DNA of 64,000 bases, from assembly GCA_950295325.1 (NCBI GenBank), contig OX485806.1, forward strand, positions 5,582,001 to 5,646,000, given 5' to 3'. The DNA is from Polytrichum commune (taxonomy: Eukaryota; Streptophyta; Polytrichopsida; Polytrichales; Polytrichaceae). Below the pieces are notes generated by a model that was not told the origin of the DNA, made no database searches, and saw only the letters and a list, made by a program, of their open reading frames with translations. The translations under genes were made by a program, and so were the position numbers. Positions within the stretch are counted from its first letter, which is position 1. Every line of letters begins with the position of its first letter. This document shows positions 42,291 to 53,612 of this stretch, one piece after another.

Positions 42291-43777
42291 GTCCTACCTC
42301 ATAAGATGACACGTTTTGGGAAACTAGAAAATCATTGTGTTATCAAGGTGTCACAAATTCAATGTTATGACAAACTGGACCTCTTTGTCATAATAACGAG
42401 GTGTTTCCTGGAAACACACATTAGATATCTGGCCACATACATAAAAATGAGTATTGTTTCAAATGTCTTTACAGATACGCAAATTTTTGCCATGAAATCT
42501 ACGTGGACTTTCAATAGTTTGCTAATGTTGGCACTTCAAGTTAGCAACAAATATCTTATTGAGCTTCACTGATATGGCATGTGATTTTTGTTATAGTAGA
42601 GGCGCCTTGTCCTAATCAAGACCCCATTGGCAACCTATAGGATACCGTAATTTTGATTAGGTCAAAATCAATAGTGCCACGATACATGACTTGGGGTCTA
42701 AGTGTTAAATTGAGGAGGAATGAGCAGTTATGGTAGACTCTAGACATTGGTAATGTGTTTGGGCCAACTTTTGGCTTCAAAATTTTTTAGTGATTCCAAT
42801 CTAAGGAATAAAAGTATAAAAAAAATTGCAGTCCTCCTAATTTCTATCTTCCTACATGGGAAAAATTTGCACTGCCTTATACTTCTCACAACCTAGCTCA
42901 AAATCTCTTAAGTGATCGGTTATGCGCGCCTATACTCTATGCCTAAAGAAATAAAATCTAATGGGTTGTTCATAAAAAAAATGGTATCTCATAATTGAGC
43001 ATGATGTTGAGCATTTGCTTATTTTACAACAGGTGGAGGTCAATCAACTTCTTTTACAATCAACTTCTAAAACTCAACCATCCTTCAAACGGTCATAACT
43101 CTATTAATACAACTCACAATTGAACAAAACTACTAGCAAAAGAAGTGCAATTTCAATGGTTTTCCAACAATATGCAAATCAAGATGATCAGATTAAAAGT
43201 GACCTCAAAATGTGCAAAAGAACATCGACGTCTTGAAATCAACTTCTAAAACGCAACCAACCTTTAAATGACCATAAATTTGTCAACGCAACTCATGATT
43301 GAACAAAATTACCACCAAAAGGAGCGCAATTTTAATAGTTTTCCAACAATATGATAAATATTGAGTTCAAAATGATCGAAAACAAGTAATGCATCTTGAT
43401 TTAGGGTTCAAGTGAAAAACTGTTGCAAAAGAGACAAGCTACAGAGTCTCTTTGATTAGGTTTTGAGATAGAGAACCTAATCCCCTTAGTTCCCATGTTT
43501 TAACATCCTTTAACACTATATTTTTCTGTTATCCACAGTTCATATGTGAAAGTTACGTAAATTTCATACTAACTATGTAGTTATACGTGTGTGGGATCTA
43601 CCATATATGCGTTTATTACCTTTATAATATGACATTTTGGGGGTCGAGGAGTGTTGTATTAATAGTGTCACTATCGTATTGTAGACGTAGATTCCAACCA
43701 GGAAGTCCGGTTTAGAAAATTTGTGCCATTATATCGAGGTTGTCATATTATCGAGTGTCGTATTAAGGAGGTAGGAC
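42291..43777. repeat. Possible 1.5-kb element with inverted arms
   Basis: The left arm begins GTCCTACCTCATAAGATGAC and continues with GTGTCACAAATTCAATG and AAACTGGACCTC. The right arm, reverse-complemented, begins GTCCTACCTCCTTAATACGA and continues with ATGGCACAAATTTTCT and AAACCGGACTTCC. The arms are about 100 bp with moderate identity. The interior contains the tandem duplication at 43061-43380 and no clear protein frame. A 97-codon frame at 42279-42572 lies over the left arm and is not called. Confidence 0.45.
43061..43385 (+). repeat. Tandem duplication, period about 179 bp
   Basis: Unit 1 starts at 43061 and unit 2 at 43240. Shared words, in order, are CAACTTCTAAAAC-CAACCA, GATTGAACAAAA-TAC (ACAATTGAACAAAACTAC versus ATGATTGAACAAAATTAC), CAAAAGAAGTGCAATTTCAA versus CAAAAGGAGCGCAATTTTAA, and GTTTTCCAACAATATG (exact in both). 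The second unit ends with a degraded copy. The phrase is not coding in either unit. Confidence 0.7.
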
Positions 43778-43915
43778 TATACTTTGAAGAAATCACACTA
43801 AGGTGGGAGCACCTAAACCAAGAAGTTAAGGAATTTAGTGTGCATGTGGCAACCGTATGAACCGGAAAAAACTATCCCCATGTAGAACAAGAAGAAGATG
43901 AGGTGTAATGCAAGT

Positions 43916-43931
43916 CCCCCCCCCCCCCCCC
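43916..43931 (+). repeat. Homopolymer C16
   Basis: An uninterrupted run of 16 C. Confidence 0.9.
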
Positions 43932-44114
43932 TCCTTCAAATATTAAAATAATCACAAATTTTTGAAATGAAAATTGTGTTGACACACAAAACCGTTTGGG
44001 GGAGACTTGATGTTCACATGGTGAACATTCTCAAAATCAACATGCACTTCTCATGCAAGATTTCCAGGATGTTGGTTTTGAGGGTTGTCTTGGTTTAGAG
44101 CAAAAGCTCATTCA

Positions 44115-44168
44115 TCCCACATCTGCATTTGCGTTTTTTTCATTTGCAACGCAGATGCAAATGTGGGA
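44115..44168. repeat. Short strong hairpin
   Basis: TCCCACATCTGCATTTGCGT (44115-44134) pairs with ACGCAGATGCAAATGTGGGA (44149-44168) with two mismatches over 20 bp and a 14-base loop. It may be the centre of a small foldback MITE. A small-RNA precursor is possible but would normally need a longer stem. Confidence 0.65.
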
Positions 44169-44334
44169 TAGTGAGGTTAACCATGGCTACAAACGCCATC
44201 TGGAATGATTCCTTTTACAAATGAAGCAGAACTCCTTGTAGATGTGAGAGATATTCAGGGAGAGTTCTATATAATAAGATGAGATGCTTTAAAACCTCTT
44301 TTCCCTTACTTTTTGCTAGTTACAACTACACAGT

Positions 44335-45110
44335 TACAGATGAAGCAGTTGAGTTTGAGAAATAATTGGTTGAGGTTTAGGGGTTCAAGAAGATTATGAA
44401 TCACAGATGAAATGGTTGAGTTTGAGAAATAACCAGTTGAAGATGAAGACTTTGGGAAAATTTACCCATCACAGATGAGCTACACAAAATATGATATTTA
44501 GTGTTTGATTACATGTAGTGTTGTTACCACCCTACCAAGTTCAACACTTATTTTCAATTCTTTGGCAATTAGTGTTAGACATAAATGTGCCGCTACCTTC
44601 CCTATTGCCACCTCCCTGATTATATCCTCTTTTTTTCATATCCTTACCAACACTAAATTCAAACTTGTAACTTCCACATATTACCATAGTTGATATTTAG
44701 TGTTTGAGATTACATTTAATGTTACTGACTTTCATAGGGTCATTGATATATAGTGTATGCATTTGTATTTAGTGTATCAAACACTACATATCATATTTTG
44801 TGCAGTTGAGTTTGAGAAATAATCGGTCAACGATCAAGGCTTCAGGAAAATTATTGGGGATATTTTTGAACAGATCGGTAAAACTCCCATTGTTTCCAAA
44901 TCCAACTGGTTACATGTTGTGATCTTTCTGTTTGTCTTCATTAATTTGAGGTATACTCCATGAATCCATCAAAAGTGATGGGTGATTTTCCTGAACCCCT
45001 AAACCCTAAACCGCTTCATCTGTGATTCATAATTTTCTTGAAGTCTTTCATCTTCAACAACTTATCTCTCAAACCCAACCAGTTCATTGGGCTTGCTCTT
45101 AAGGTGCTTC
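44335..45110 (+). repeat. F5 repeat, foldback copy split by an F4-like MITE
   Basis: The left side has two rough repeats of GCAGTTGAGTTTGAGAAATA with AATCACAGATGAAATGG between. The right side has the F5 core (TTTCCAAATCCAACTGGTTA, TTAATTTGAGGTATACTCC) and an inverted partner (GGTTTAGGGGTTCAAGAAGA against TCTTCTTG-type words, CTTCATCTGTGATTCATAAT). The MITE at 44483-44802 splits the element; across it, GATGAGC plus AGTTGAGTTTGAG restores the F5 phrase. The frame seen in other F5 copies is broken here. Confidence 0.6.
44483..44802. mobile_element. F4-like MITE nested in F5
   Basis: The left end reads CACAAAATATGATATTTAGT then GTTTGATTACATGTAGTGTT. The right end, reverse-complemented, reads CACAAAATATGATATGTAGT then GTTTGATACACTAAATAC. 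The first 15 bases match exactly. Copies of GATATTTAGTGTTTGA also occur internally near 44690. Length is about 320 bp. The junction with F5 suggests a very short or missing target duplication. Confidence 0.7.
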
Positions 45111-47871
45111 TACCGTAATGTTGGTTGTAGCTCTTTTTTGTGAGTGTGCCGCATGTGCTCTATAGTTGTTTGAACGTGGACTACCTTACATTCACGACAA
45201 TTAAGGCGTAGGTCGACTATTTACGGTCATTATGTGAGTTATTAGACCGTCTTTAAAGATGATGTAGAGGTTGAATTTAGGCAAAGATTTCCAATCGTAC
45301 CCGAACGTATAGTCACCAATCATGCGATGAGATGCACAATCATTTGCGTTTTTGTTAAGCCCCATTAGCTTAGCTTTCCACCCACACTAAATATCATCAA
45401 TAGGGGCATCCTTATGCCCCATTCCCACTTGACTTTAGCTTACCCTAAAAGTCCGTTCTAAAAACATGGCCTTCACACCATTGATGCTATTTAGTTCCAA
45501 GTTTAGTTGGCAAAGGACATGACATGGTTTAAAAGCAAAGGGTTTAAGCTTCGAGCACCGACCCTCCCATCAATACCTAGAGATGAGACAAGAGTGTAGG
45601 ACATTTAAAAGTGTCACCTCTGGCCCTTGTGATTGGTTGTTTTTACTCTTAGCTATGAGGGCAAGAGGAGCTTCATTAACAAAAACCGATGGTAAGATAC
45701 CATAGCTCTCTAGCAATATGGGCACCCATCTACCTAATAATTAATTAAAGTACCAAAGTAAGTTAGACATCCCATAAAATTATATTCTAAAATTGGGCAT
45801 ACTAAAAATTTAATTTAAAATAACTTAGACATTCATCCAAGTCATTTCTACAATTCATGGATGGTTTTCCTAATTTCATCTATGGTGATTTTGTGATTTT
45901 AGGCACTCTTTGACTTATTTTTATTTTTATTTTTATTTTTGAAAATATTTTTGGTTGGGAACTCAACAAAAATAATTTCCCATAAAATTTAGGCACCTTT
46001 AAAATTAGTTATATTTTTTCCAAACTGCTAGAGAGTTATAATAAACGAGTGGTAAGATTTTTGGAGATGGGAGAAAAACTATCCAACATGTCATTATTCG
46101 GTAGATAAAAGAATGAGCATGTGTGAAAGCTCCTTAACTAAACCTACTCGAAAACCTTTGGAGCAAGTTCTTTTAGGTCCACCGGGATAGCCAAGTGCCT
46201 ATGCTATAACCCCAAGAACTTTGCGCACTTTTAAGGAAAAACTTTAGTTATTTGGTAAAGCCATGTGGAGATAGGCCTTCAAGTGTAATCAAATTTGCCC
46301 AAGTCAACTTGGTTAAGTTGCTAGACCGTTGCATCGGATGGAAATTTGTCCCCATTGCACAACAATTTCAAATCAAGAAAATTGTCATTTCAAGTTTCAA
46401 GATCGAAGTTGAGATACAAAAGTCTTAAGAGGCCAAAGTGACGATTCTCTTTTTTCTTTAATTGATCACATATCAGACCTTCCTTATTATGTTCACTATT
46501 GAAGCTAGGAATGCAAGCTCTTGACAAACCAAGAATGAATGAAGAGCTTCATTTGTCTACAAATGAATGAATGAATGAAAGAGGCAAATGATCTCTTGAT
46601 TTCAAGGATATGATCTATACCAGGAACAAAACACCAACACAACAAGAATATCAACTTTGTATGCATGGTGGCCATGGGGGTGCATGTGGGGGCTTTTGGT
46701 TTGTGTTGTTGTTTATCGTCTAGGAGGTTTGAGTTTGCAACCCCGAGAGGCCACTAGGAAAATGCTTGAAATTGATATCCCTCAAAAGAGTCTATGAGGA
46801 CTTACCTCAAACTACTTTCATAGTTTCTAGGCCCCAAGGGGACCCCAAACTTCTTCTTCTTCTTCTTCTTCTTTGTTTTTGGGTGTGTGTGTGTACTACT
46901 ACTACTACTAATAATAATAATTTCCGCTAGGGAGGGGGGAGAGGGTCACATGGGCATGTTAGCGGGAGAGGTGAGTGGATGGCCATAGGGTGGATTTGTT
47001 GTTGTAAAGTGTAAATTATGGGTTTAGAACCTGGCCATCAATAACTCAACCTAGGATGACTAACCAACCACCCACACCCTCAAGGTACACAACACTCACC
47101 CGCCAACCATTTAACTTGCTCTGCCATGAATGATGTTCTATGTGTTCAGGTCCCATTCACAAAGCCCTCCCTTGAAGTGGGGGGAGTAGCATGTGGGCTA
47201 TGCTTGCTCCGTTGAGGAGCTAGTGTATATATAATTACTTGAATTTTGGACATCGGAAGCTTGAATTGGTCGGAGAGGAGGCCTCTATTGAGGAAGTGGG
47301 TGCCACCTCTTTGACCAACCAAGATTTGGCATGGGTGTGAGAGACATATGCAAGTGTGAGGAAGTATCCAATTGGTCACCGTGTGGTCGGCAGGAACAAA
47401 GGGAGTAGAGCTACTGCTCACAAGTCATTTCCACTTGATGTTGGGGGTGTACTAGAAGCATTTATTGGATGTGTGGCATGTCTTTGTTGTATTTGTCAAG
47501 GCGGAGGCCTTTGACGAATGGTGAGTACATCCACTCTCCTCTTGTTGGTTAATATATCAATTTTATGTTTCAAATGATAAATCACAAATGTATCAAAACC
47601 TTAAGATATTGAAAATTCATTTTGAAAACATGTGAGAGTCATTCTTAAGTACATTCTCCAAACATATAGAATATTCCATGAACATGTGAAGTACATCATA
47701 CCCTCCTCTACCTTAAATATATTCCTCGTAGGATATAAACCATGCAATTAGTCCAAGGAGATAATAAAATCTTAATCATGCCTATAGCCATTTGCCTCCT
47801 AATGTTTGGAGCTCATATACATATTGTATCATTGTCCAAGAGAACATCCTCGTGCTCATGGAGTGGTCATA
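45111..47871. other. Unannotated DNA
   Basis: About 2.8 kb without a recognised gene or family member. It holds a TTTTA repeat near 45925-45945, a GAAT repeat near 46555-46575 and a CTT/GT/CTA/TAA compound repeat at 46850-46921. A 91-codon frame on minus at 47146-47421 shows no known motif. Confidence 0.4.
46850..46921 (+). repeat. Compound CTT, GT, CTA and TAA microsatellite
   Basis: Eight CTT units, a short T/G stretch, GT repeats, then CTA and TAA repeats. Confidence 0.85.
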
Positions 47872-48045
47872 TAGATCCTCCCAATCACATTGACTATTGA
47901 ACCTAGAATAATTAGCATAATGTGAACATGTAGTCCAATTCCTTTTGAACACATGTCTTTATGGTGCCCATTCTTAGATCCACACCTAACAACACACCAC
48001 CAAATACAAGTGTCCGTATGATTGTTATGTTGGAGTTAGATACAT
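47872..48045 (+). mobile_element. F1 MITE fragment
   Basis: TCCTCCCAATCACATTGACT, TGTAGTCCAATTCCTTTTGA, CATGTCTTTATGGTGCCCAT, CACACCACCAAATACAAGTG and TCCG match the middle-to-right F1 order in plus orientation. Both ends are missing. Confidence 0.6.
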
Positions 48046-48071
48046 CTACCTTACAAGACACTGACCCCGTC

Positions 48072-48349
48072 CAGGGGCAAAGCTAGGGGGGGTGGGGTGG
48101 GGCTCAACTCCCCCTTGACATTGAAGGAAAATTACCCCCCCCCCCCAACTTCGCCCTTGTTGCCAAAGCTTTGGATATTAATGACATTATCAATTTCTTT
48201 TGGAGACGTCAGCTCCACGAGTCCAAATCTCTCAATAAATATTCAAATTCGACCACCTATTGAAATTTGAAAATAAAATATACACTGGATGTTTCCATAA
48301 TTTGAGGTCAGACCCCTCCCCCCTAAGTCAAAATCTTGGCTTCGCCCCT
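48072..48349. mobile_element. hAT-like MITE
   Basis: The left end is CAGGGGCAAAGCTAGG and the right end, reverse-complemented, is AGGGGCGAAGCCAAG. Subterminal CTCAACTCCCCCTTGACAT on the left and GACCCCTCCCCCCTAAGTC on the right are also related as inverted partners. Length is 278 bp and there is no coding frame. Ends of CAGGGGC type are common in plant hAT MITEs, but an exact 8-bp TSD was not confirmed. A C12 run lies inside (48135-48146). Confidence 0.65.
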
Positions 48350-49182
48350 TACTCCGCCCCCCTCCACGTGGTTTCCCCCGGTTCTTGTTCAGCAATATAA
48401 GAACGGTTTTAGTGTCTACTCTCGAAAGGGGGAAGTAGTTCCTTATCTCTATTCCTATGGTCTAGGGGTGGAACGAACAGACACTTCATTCACGTCGGTC
48501 CCTTCCTAGGGATCGAAGTTTCTTCTCTCTCTCAGCAATACAACTTCTACTTTGGTTTTTAAACCCAAAAACAAAAACAAAAACAACTTATTGCAGGTGC
48601 CAGGTGTCATGCACCTGGGAAGACTCCCATTGGCCAAAAGGGCTACCAATTCAATGCCGTGATCGTGTGGTCTGCCCCCTTTATAAAAAATTTATCTCCT
48701 GCCCGGAATGTGTAGTATAGTATCGTGGCTCTAAAAGCAAAGTACTTGGGCTCCTTCTGAATTCGAAGGACACTTGTGAAGGTGAAATCGAAGGCCCATT
48801 CCCAAACTGAAGGCCATTATGTATGTTCCAACATCTAGGAAAACGGGATATTCGCATGTTGAAATGAAGACCGACCCATCATTGATGGATGCATCCCAAA
48901 TAATGGGCATTCAATTCGATTGTTACTTTACCATATCTTGTGTAACAAACAAATATATATATACATACACGCATCGTATGATCTAAAGGTATTTGGCATA
49001 TGAGTACATTGGTGAAAGGGTTTTGGGATTCAACCCACACTAACTTGGGGATTGTAATGTCAAATTCCCGGATCAAATAACGTCACATAGGAATATTATG
49101 AGTTACAAGGGGATTCCTAATATTCTCACATGAACATAACAAATTCTTGGCCTTTGGGTGTCAAAAATTAACGAAGGAGAAG
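48350..49182. other. Unannotated DNA
   Basis: No gene was recognised. A 6-bp stem CAGGTG/CACCTG lies near 48600. Confidence 0.4.
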
Positions 49183-49735
49183 TACACCGTTTATGGTACT
49201 TAGTGTCACATGCGTAATAGTGTCACATATGCTATTCTGAGGCGTATGCTAGGTTGCAATTTTGATCAACAGCTTTGCCATTAACATCACATCATGACAT
49301 CTGGTGTTCAAGTGTGCTTACTAATATCTTGGCATAAGTATGTCCAATAGCGTTGTGAGGTGTATTCTTATGTTACAAAATGGTCGCCAAGTTGACTGAA
49401 ACTGTACACAAATTTGACCCTTTGGTATCAATATGCTCAAGAATGTTTTCGTCTTGCATACTAGAACGTAAACACTCGACACTTGTCACTAGTATGCTCA
49501 ATTGTATCTTCCCCTTCCATACTAAAACGCAAAACTGTCATCTCAACTATCCTAATGTGCTATGCTAAATCCGAATATCAATATTTGACATATTTTTCAC
49601 TTTGAAAACTTTTACTTATCTTGAAAAATGATATCATATTGAGAATTAACAAACCTGACAGTTTGAGACCTCTAAGCCTATAGTTTAGGGCCTTCGCAAA
49701 TAGTGGACATGACACTAAATACAATAAACGGTGTA
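49183..49735. mobile_element. F4-type MITE with ACACCG ends, 553 bp
   Basis: The left end reads TACACCGTTTATGGTACTTA then GTGTCACATGCG. The right end, reverse-complemented, reads TACACCGTTTATTGTATTTA then GTGTCATGTCC. The ends pair over about 27 bp with few mismatches. The interior is unrelated to the short F4 copies, so this may be a deletion derivative of a larger element that shares F4 ends. No transposase frame was seen. Confidence 0.65.
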
Positions 49736-50279
49736 GTCCCCATCAATGTGGTAGGGAAGTGTAGCAAATTACTTGAAGAGAATGAACTGCTTTATATAAA
49801 CATACAGACAAGGTGGGCTAGATTACATTCTATCATTGAAGTCTTTCACACGATTCAAATCATTTGAGAAATCCCCCAATTTTGGGCCCTAAATACATTG
49901 ACTATGATATCGAGTATATGGTGAATGGGAATGCTAGCAAAATGGGTTTGGGTGTTTGGAGGGTGTTTGCCATCAACCTTATGCATATTAAATTTGTAAG
50001 CCGGCCCTATATAAGCACGGGCTTTGGCTTTATTTGAATCGGAAGCAAGATATGTAGACTCTCTTTCTCCTCTCATTTGCAAACATGTAATGTCATTTGG
50101 CATTGTTAATGATCAATTGAATGTTTGGACTAAGGGCCATTCCATAAACAAGACTAAAGCCCCATGACCATTGCATTCTAATAACTCTCGTTGGTTGAAA
50201 AGGCTGAGACCGTCCAAATTCACTTCACATTAAAGGGTGAATGTCTAAGGGCCCATAGAAGCTATCATGGATGAAAAGC
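49736..50279. other. Unannotated DNA
   Basis: No gene or repeat family was recognised. Confidence 0.45.
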
Positions 50280-50465
50280 CTACATGGATTCCTCCACGAC
50301 AAACTATGAATAATGTTTCATGATATGCTGAAATTTGCATCAGACCTATCTCCAAGAGGTAGGCTTGATGCAAATTCCGATAAACCATGTCAAATAAACA
50401 ACTGGTAGGACCTTCATATAAAAGTCAAGGGTCCTCACAATTACATGGTTAGGGCCCTTGACTTG
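50280..50465. repeat. Foldback segment with two hairpins
   Basis: Hairpin 1: GAAATTTGCATCAGACCTAT (from 50330) pairs with ATAGG/GTAGGCTTGATGCAAATTCC ending at 50378, 17 of 21 positions paired over a 7-base loop. Hairpin 2: GTCAAGGG and CCCTTGAC (about 50423-50463) enclose a 23-base loop. Weak pairing continues outward from hairpin 1, as in a decayed foldback MITE. Confidence 0.5.
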
Positions 50466-50649
50466 TGTGTGAAGTGTCCCTCAGTAGATAATAAGGAGAT
50501 AGAAGCATGAGCTTTTGGGAACCCTAAGTTGTTGCATGACTAATCGATGGTGATGTTAGCAACTTAGTAAACACCTCAGTATCATAAATGAATTGGAACA
50601 CAACCCCCCCCCTGAACAATATCATATGTGAGTAATACACAATATATTT

Positions 50650-51060
50650 GATTTAATGCCATATAATATGTTATGTCACCGTGGTAGCTTTTCTAATGAC
50701 ACTTTTCACGAATAAGTTTACAAGTATTGTCATGGATGATTGAAATTTGGATGAACTCCATGCCAATTATTGAAAAAAAAATTGGTATATTATTCATCCT
50801 ACCAAATTTGTGTAAAAATATTATCATGAATAATTGAAATTTGGAAGAAAAATACTCAGTAAGTAACAATAATTGCTCCATTGCAAAGGATAAGATGAAA
50901 GATCAAGGCACTTAGTAGATCCAATAGCATGGAAATGAGGTAGTTGCATGTGTAACCAGTAGACTACACTAAATGTCGTATCTAGTGTCACCAATTCTAC
51001 ATATTTGTCTCGCTCAATACTAATTGTAAACTGCCCATGTAGTGTCAATAACACTAAATG
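50650..51060. mobile_element. F4-long MITE, rearranged copy
   Basis: The segment at 50650-50760 (AAGTTTACAAGTATTGTCAT, GGATGATTGAAATTTGGATG) is the reverse complement of the right half of the 14.8-kb element. The segment at 50965-51060 (ACACTAAATGTCGTATCTAG, TTGTCTCGCTCAATACTAAT) is its left half in plus orientation. GATGATTGAAATTTGGA also recurs near 50830. The order points to two overlapping copies or an inversion. Confidence 0.55.
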
Positions 51061-52019
51061 TAAACCTAAACATTATTCGGGACTAATCCCTCACAAATTT
51101 TGAGACTTGACAAAATAATGCATGTTTCGGGGATTAGTACCACATGCACTAATTGGGATAATCAGTGTAGTTGTATGCCCATTTGTATCTTCAAATTAGA
51201 TGTGAAATAGTACCGAGTCTGAAAGAAAAGAATGCTATCATCAAGAAATTGAGGTGATAAGTTAAACTCAAAATTTGAGCCAAGGACTTGGACATCTTAA
51301 TTGGACTCCAAGGCAGTTGCAAGGCTACAACTACCCTAATTTTCCCATATGTATATATATTATACCTCACTCGCACCACTAGCCATGACCTTTACTTGAA
51401 GTATAGGTCTATTGGACGCAACTCGTTTTACATATATAGTTCTAGAATTACAATTTAGATTCAAGAAAAACTGTTTTTACTACAAGAAAAATTTGTTATT
51501 ACATGTGTTTGCAAGCTAGCAAAACATAATTGGTTTTAAGATTAAAAATTAGTTATAAAAATTAGCTACATATGTTTTAGGCCACAATTAATTAACACTA
51601 AGCTCATATTATGTCCATAAGAAAATGATGCTTGTAGAGAATATTGCCGTACGTTATTTTTGCACTTCCAAAAAACCCAGCTTCGAATGGACTCATCATT
51701 TCTAGTTGTTAATTGCAATATAATATGTATTGTGTTATGTAATGTCTAATTGTCATGTCAACTAAAAATATGATATTCAAGTAAAATTGGACTAAGTCCA
51801 AGTCTAAAATTATAACATATTGAACTCTATCATAGGATCTTACGATAGGATTGTATTAGAGTGTGCAGAGTTGAATAAAGTAGTTCTTTTTTGTATTTCA
51901 TTATTCAACTTTTGTTTATATAGATTTAGCATCATGAAATGGATATCTAGTTTGTTTCATCATATTTTAGTAGGAAAAAATTTAATCACTAAGAATTTTA
52001 CATATGTCCCATAAACTTG
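51061..52019. other. Unannotated, very AT-rich DNA
   Basis: No gene or repeat family was recognised. Confidence 0.45.
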
Positions 52020-52335
52020 TGTACTTAAATGGGAGATTTTGTAGTGGGCGAGCGGCCTTCATGGAAACCCACCGTAAGTAAGCACGCACGGAGTGAGCGG
52101 AGGAGGTCGGGAGAGAGGAGATGCGATGGAATTCCATGCGAGGTGGGCCCCACCGTGGAGGTGTCGACCAATGAGGGGGCTCCACGTGGCAGGGATGGAG
52201 GAGGGCCACGGCTCAGGGCTGGAGGCCACAAAGGGAAGGGAGAGGGAAGGGAAGTGTGCAGGCCAGACGCCCCCTTTAAGAACTGGCCATGAGTGGAGAT
52301 GCCTTGGCGTCTACCTCAACGCCAAACGCCCCTCT
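52020..52335. promoter_or_regulatory. GC-rich promoter-like island with G-box and TCP-type word
   Basis: This tract is much richer in GC than its AT-rich left flank. It holds GTGGGCCCCAC at 52143-52153, a palindrome with the GGNCCCAC core bound by TCP factors, and CCACGTGG at 52182-52189 with a perfect G-box core. Frames of 68-87 codons are open in several phases on both strands, as GC-rich DNA often allows, and none has a recognisable domain. Orientation and any linked gene are unknown. Confidence 0.3.
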
Positions 52336-52399
52336 ATCATCACCCCCTATTCATAGCAGTATGTACTGCGCCCTTTCCCTCCCTAATGGGCAGGGATAC

Positions 52400-52560
52400 A
52401 TATGCCTAGGCCTAGGCTGCTTCTGCTTAGAATTAATAAGTTTGATCCTTGTTTATGTACTAGAACACTCCTCTTTATTCACTAGGGGAAGGGGGGGGGG
52501 GGGGGGGGTAGGGTTTAGGGTTGGATTTTATTAGGCCCACTTTGCACATGGACCAAACGG
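52400..52560 (+). repeat. Direct repeat, copy 1
   Basis: TAATAAGTTTGATCCTTGTT, GCCCACTTTGCACATGGACC and AGGCCTAGGCT match 53225-53355. A G18 run (52491-52508) followed by GTAGGGTTTAGGG lies within; the last is telomere-like but only about two units long. Confidence 0.6.
52491..52508 (+). repeat. Homopolymer G18
   Basis: The longest G/C run in the window. Confidence 0.9.
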
Positions 52561-52694
52561 GCCATTACTGCCAAGTTATGACGCCCCTCCAAATCAGTGA
52601 ATGGGGAGAAACGGTTGCGATGTAGTTACACTAGTTATAGTTAACACTATTTATAGGTACACTATATAGTTACACTAGTTACCCTAATTTCAAT

Positions 52695-52800
52695 AATAAT
52701 AGAAACACTGAAAGTTGACAACATGTAACCGGTTGGACTTGGAAACACTGTGATCTCGACCGGAAAATCTCAAAAGAAATTCCCCCAAAAGTGCTCGAAA
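52695..52800 (-). repeat. F5 repeat fragment
   Basis: On the minus strand it reads GAGATTTTCCGGTCGAGATC, GTTTCCAAGTCCAACCGGTT and ACATGTTGTCAACTTTCAG, matching the F5 core. It appears to sit inside the direct repeat whose other copy (53225-53410) continues without it: AAACTCATCC and GTACCATGG occur on the far side in both copies. Confidence 0.65.
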
Positions 52801-53224
52801 CTCATCCAAATGTTGTACCATGGGAGCAACCCTTTTTCGGTTTTTGTTTTTTAAAAAAGAAAAAAAATTGAATTCTCAAGAAAGCCGAAATGGTGACAAT
52901 CGTTGGAGTGAGGAAACCACATGTTCATGATATTACGTATTTTCATCGAAAGGTGGACACATTTGTCCAGTTTTTATGAGTAGTGGGGATGCTTTTGGTG
53001 ATTTCATCCATGGTAAGTAGACAAAATATTTTATTATTGTTTCTCAATCTTTTGTTCATCTAGTCTTTTTTCGCCTTAAAAAATAGGGTTGCATGGAAGC
53101 ATTGCAAATCGAAACTGAATCTAGTGTGTGCATAGGCCTTCAAGTGTGGTGAATTGTTTAAACGCAATTGGATTCCCAACCAAACTCCATTTCATGACCA
53201 TCTTATTGGTGCAGGTCCCTTCGT

Positions 53225-53612
53225 GCATGGCTAGGCTCTAGGCCTAGACTTTTACAATGATAAGTTTGATCCTTGTTTTCTAGACTTTACAAGGGGGTGG
53301 GGAGTTAGGTATAGTGGGACCTTAGGGCCATTTTACACATGGACCAAGGGCCATGACCGTGACATTGTGAGGGTCCTCAAAACTCATCCGGAGGTAATTG
53401 TACCATGGAAGCATCAACTTTGATTTTCGTATGGTCAAATCAAGGGTTGTGAGAATGGGAAGTGTCATAGTCTTACATGTTCAAGGCGGAATCTATGCAC
53501 AATATGGTAGATCAATATCCAAAATCCACTGCAAGCCATATAAGACTCCCTGCCAATTCTCCATCCATTCAAATTTCTTTGGTCCCTTAGGCCCTCAAGC
53601 TCTAATGTAAAG
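53225..53612 (+). repeat. Direct repeat, copy 2, with a shared tail
   Basis: GGCTAGGCTCTAGGCCTAGA, ATAAGTTTGATCCTTGTTTT and CATTTTACACATGGACCAAG match 52400-52560. AAAACTCATCCGGAGG and TTGTACCATGGAAGC match 52800-52830. The end (TTTGGTCCCTTAGGCCCTCA, AGCTCTAATGTAAAGTGGAG) matches 30935-30970, so parts of this repeat are dispersed. Confidence 0.55.

Noticed and set aside
42279-42572. 97-codon plus frame
   Set aside because: It lies on the inverted arm of a repeat; the partner arm at 43.7 kb is not open in the same way.
52500-52530. Telomere-like TAGGGTTTAGGG after a G18 run
   Set aside because: Only about two units; too short for an interstitial telomere block. The CTAAACCCTAAACC word near 45000 is equally short.
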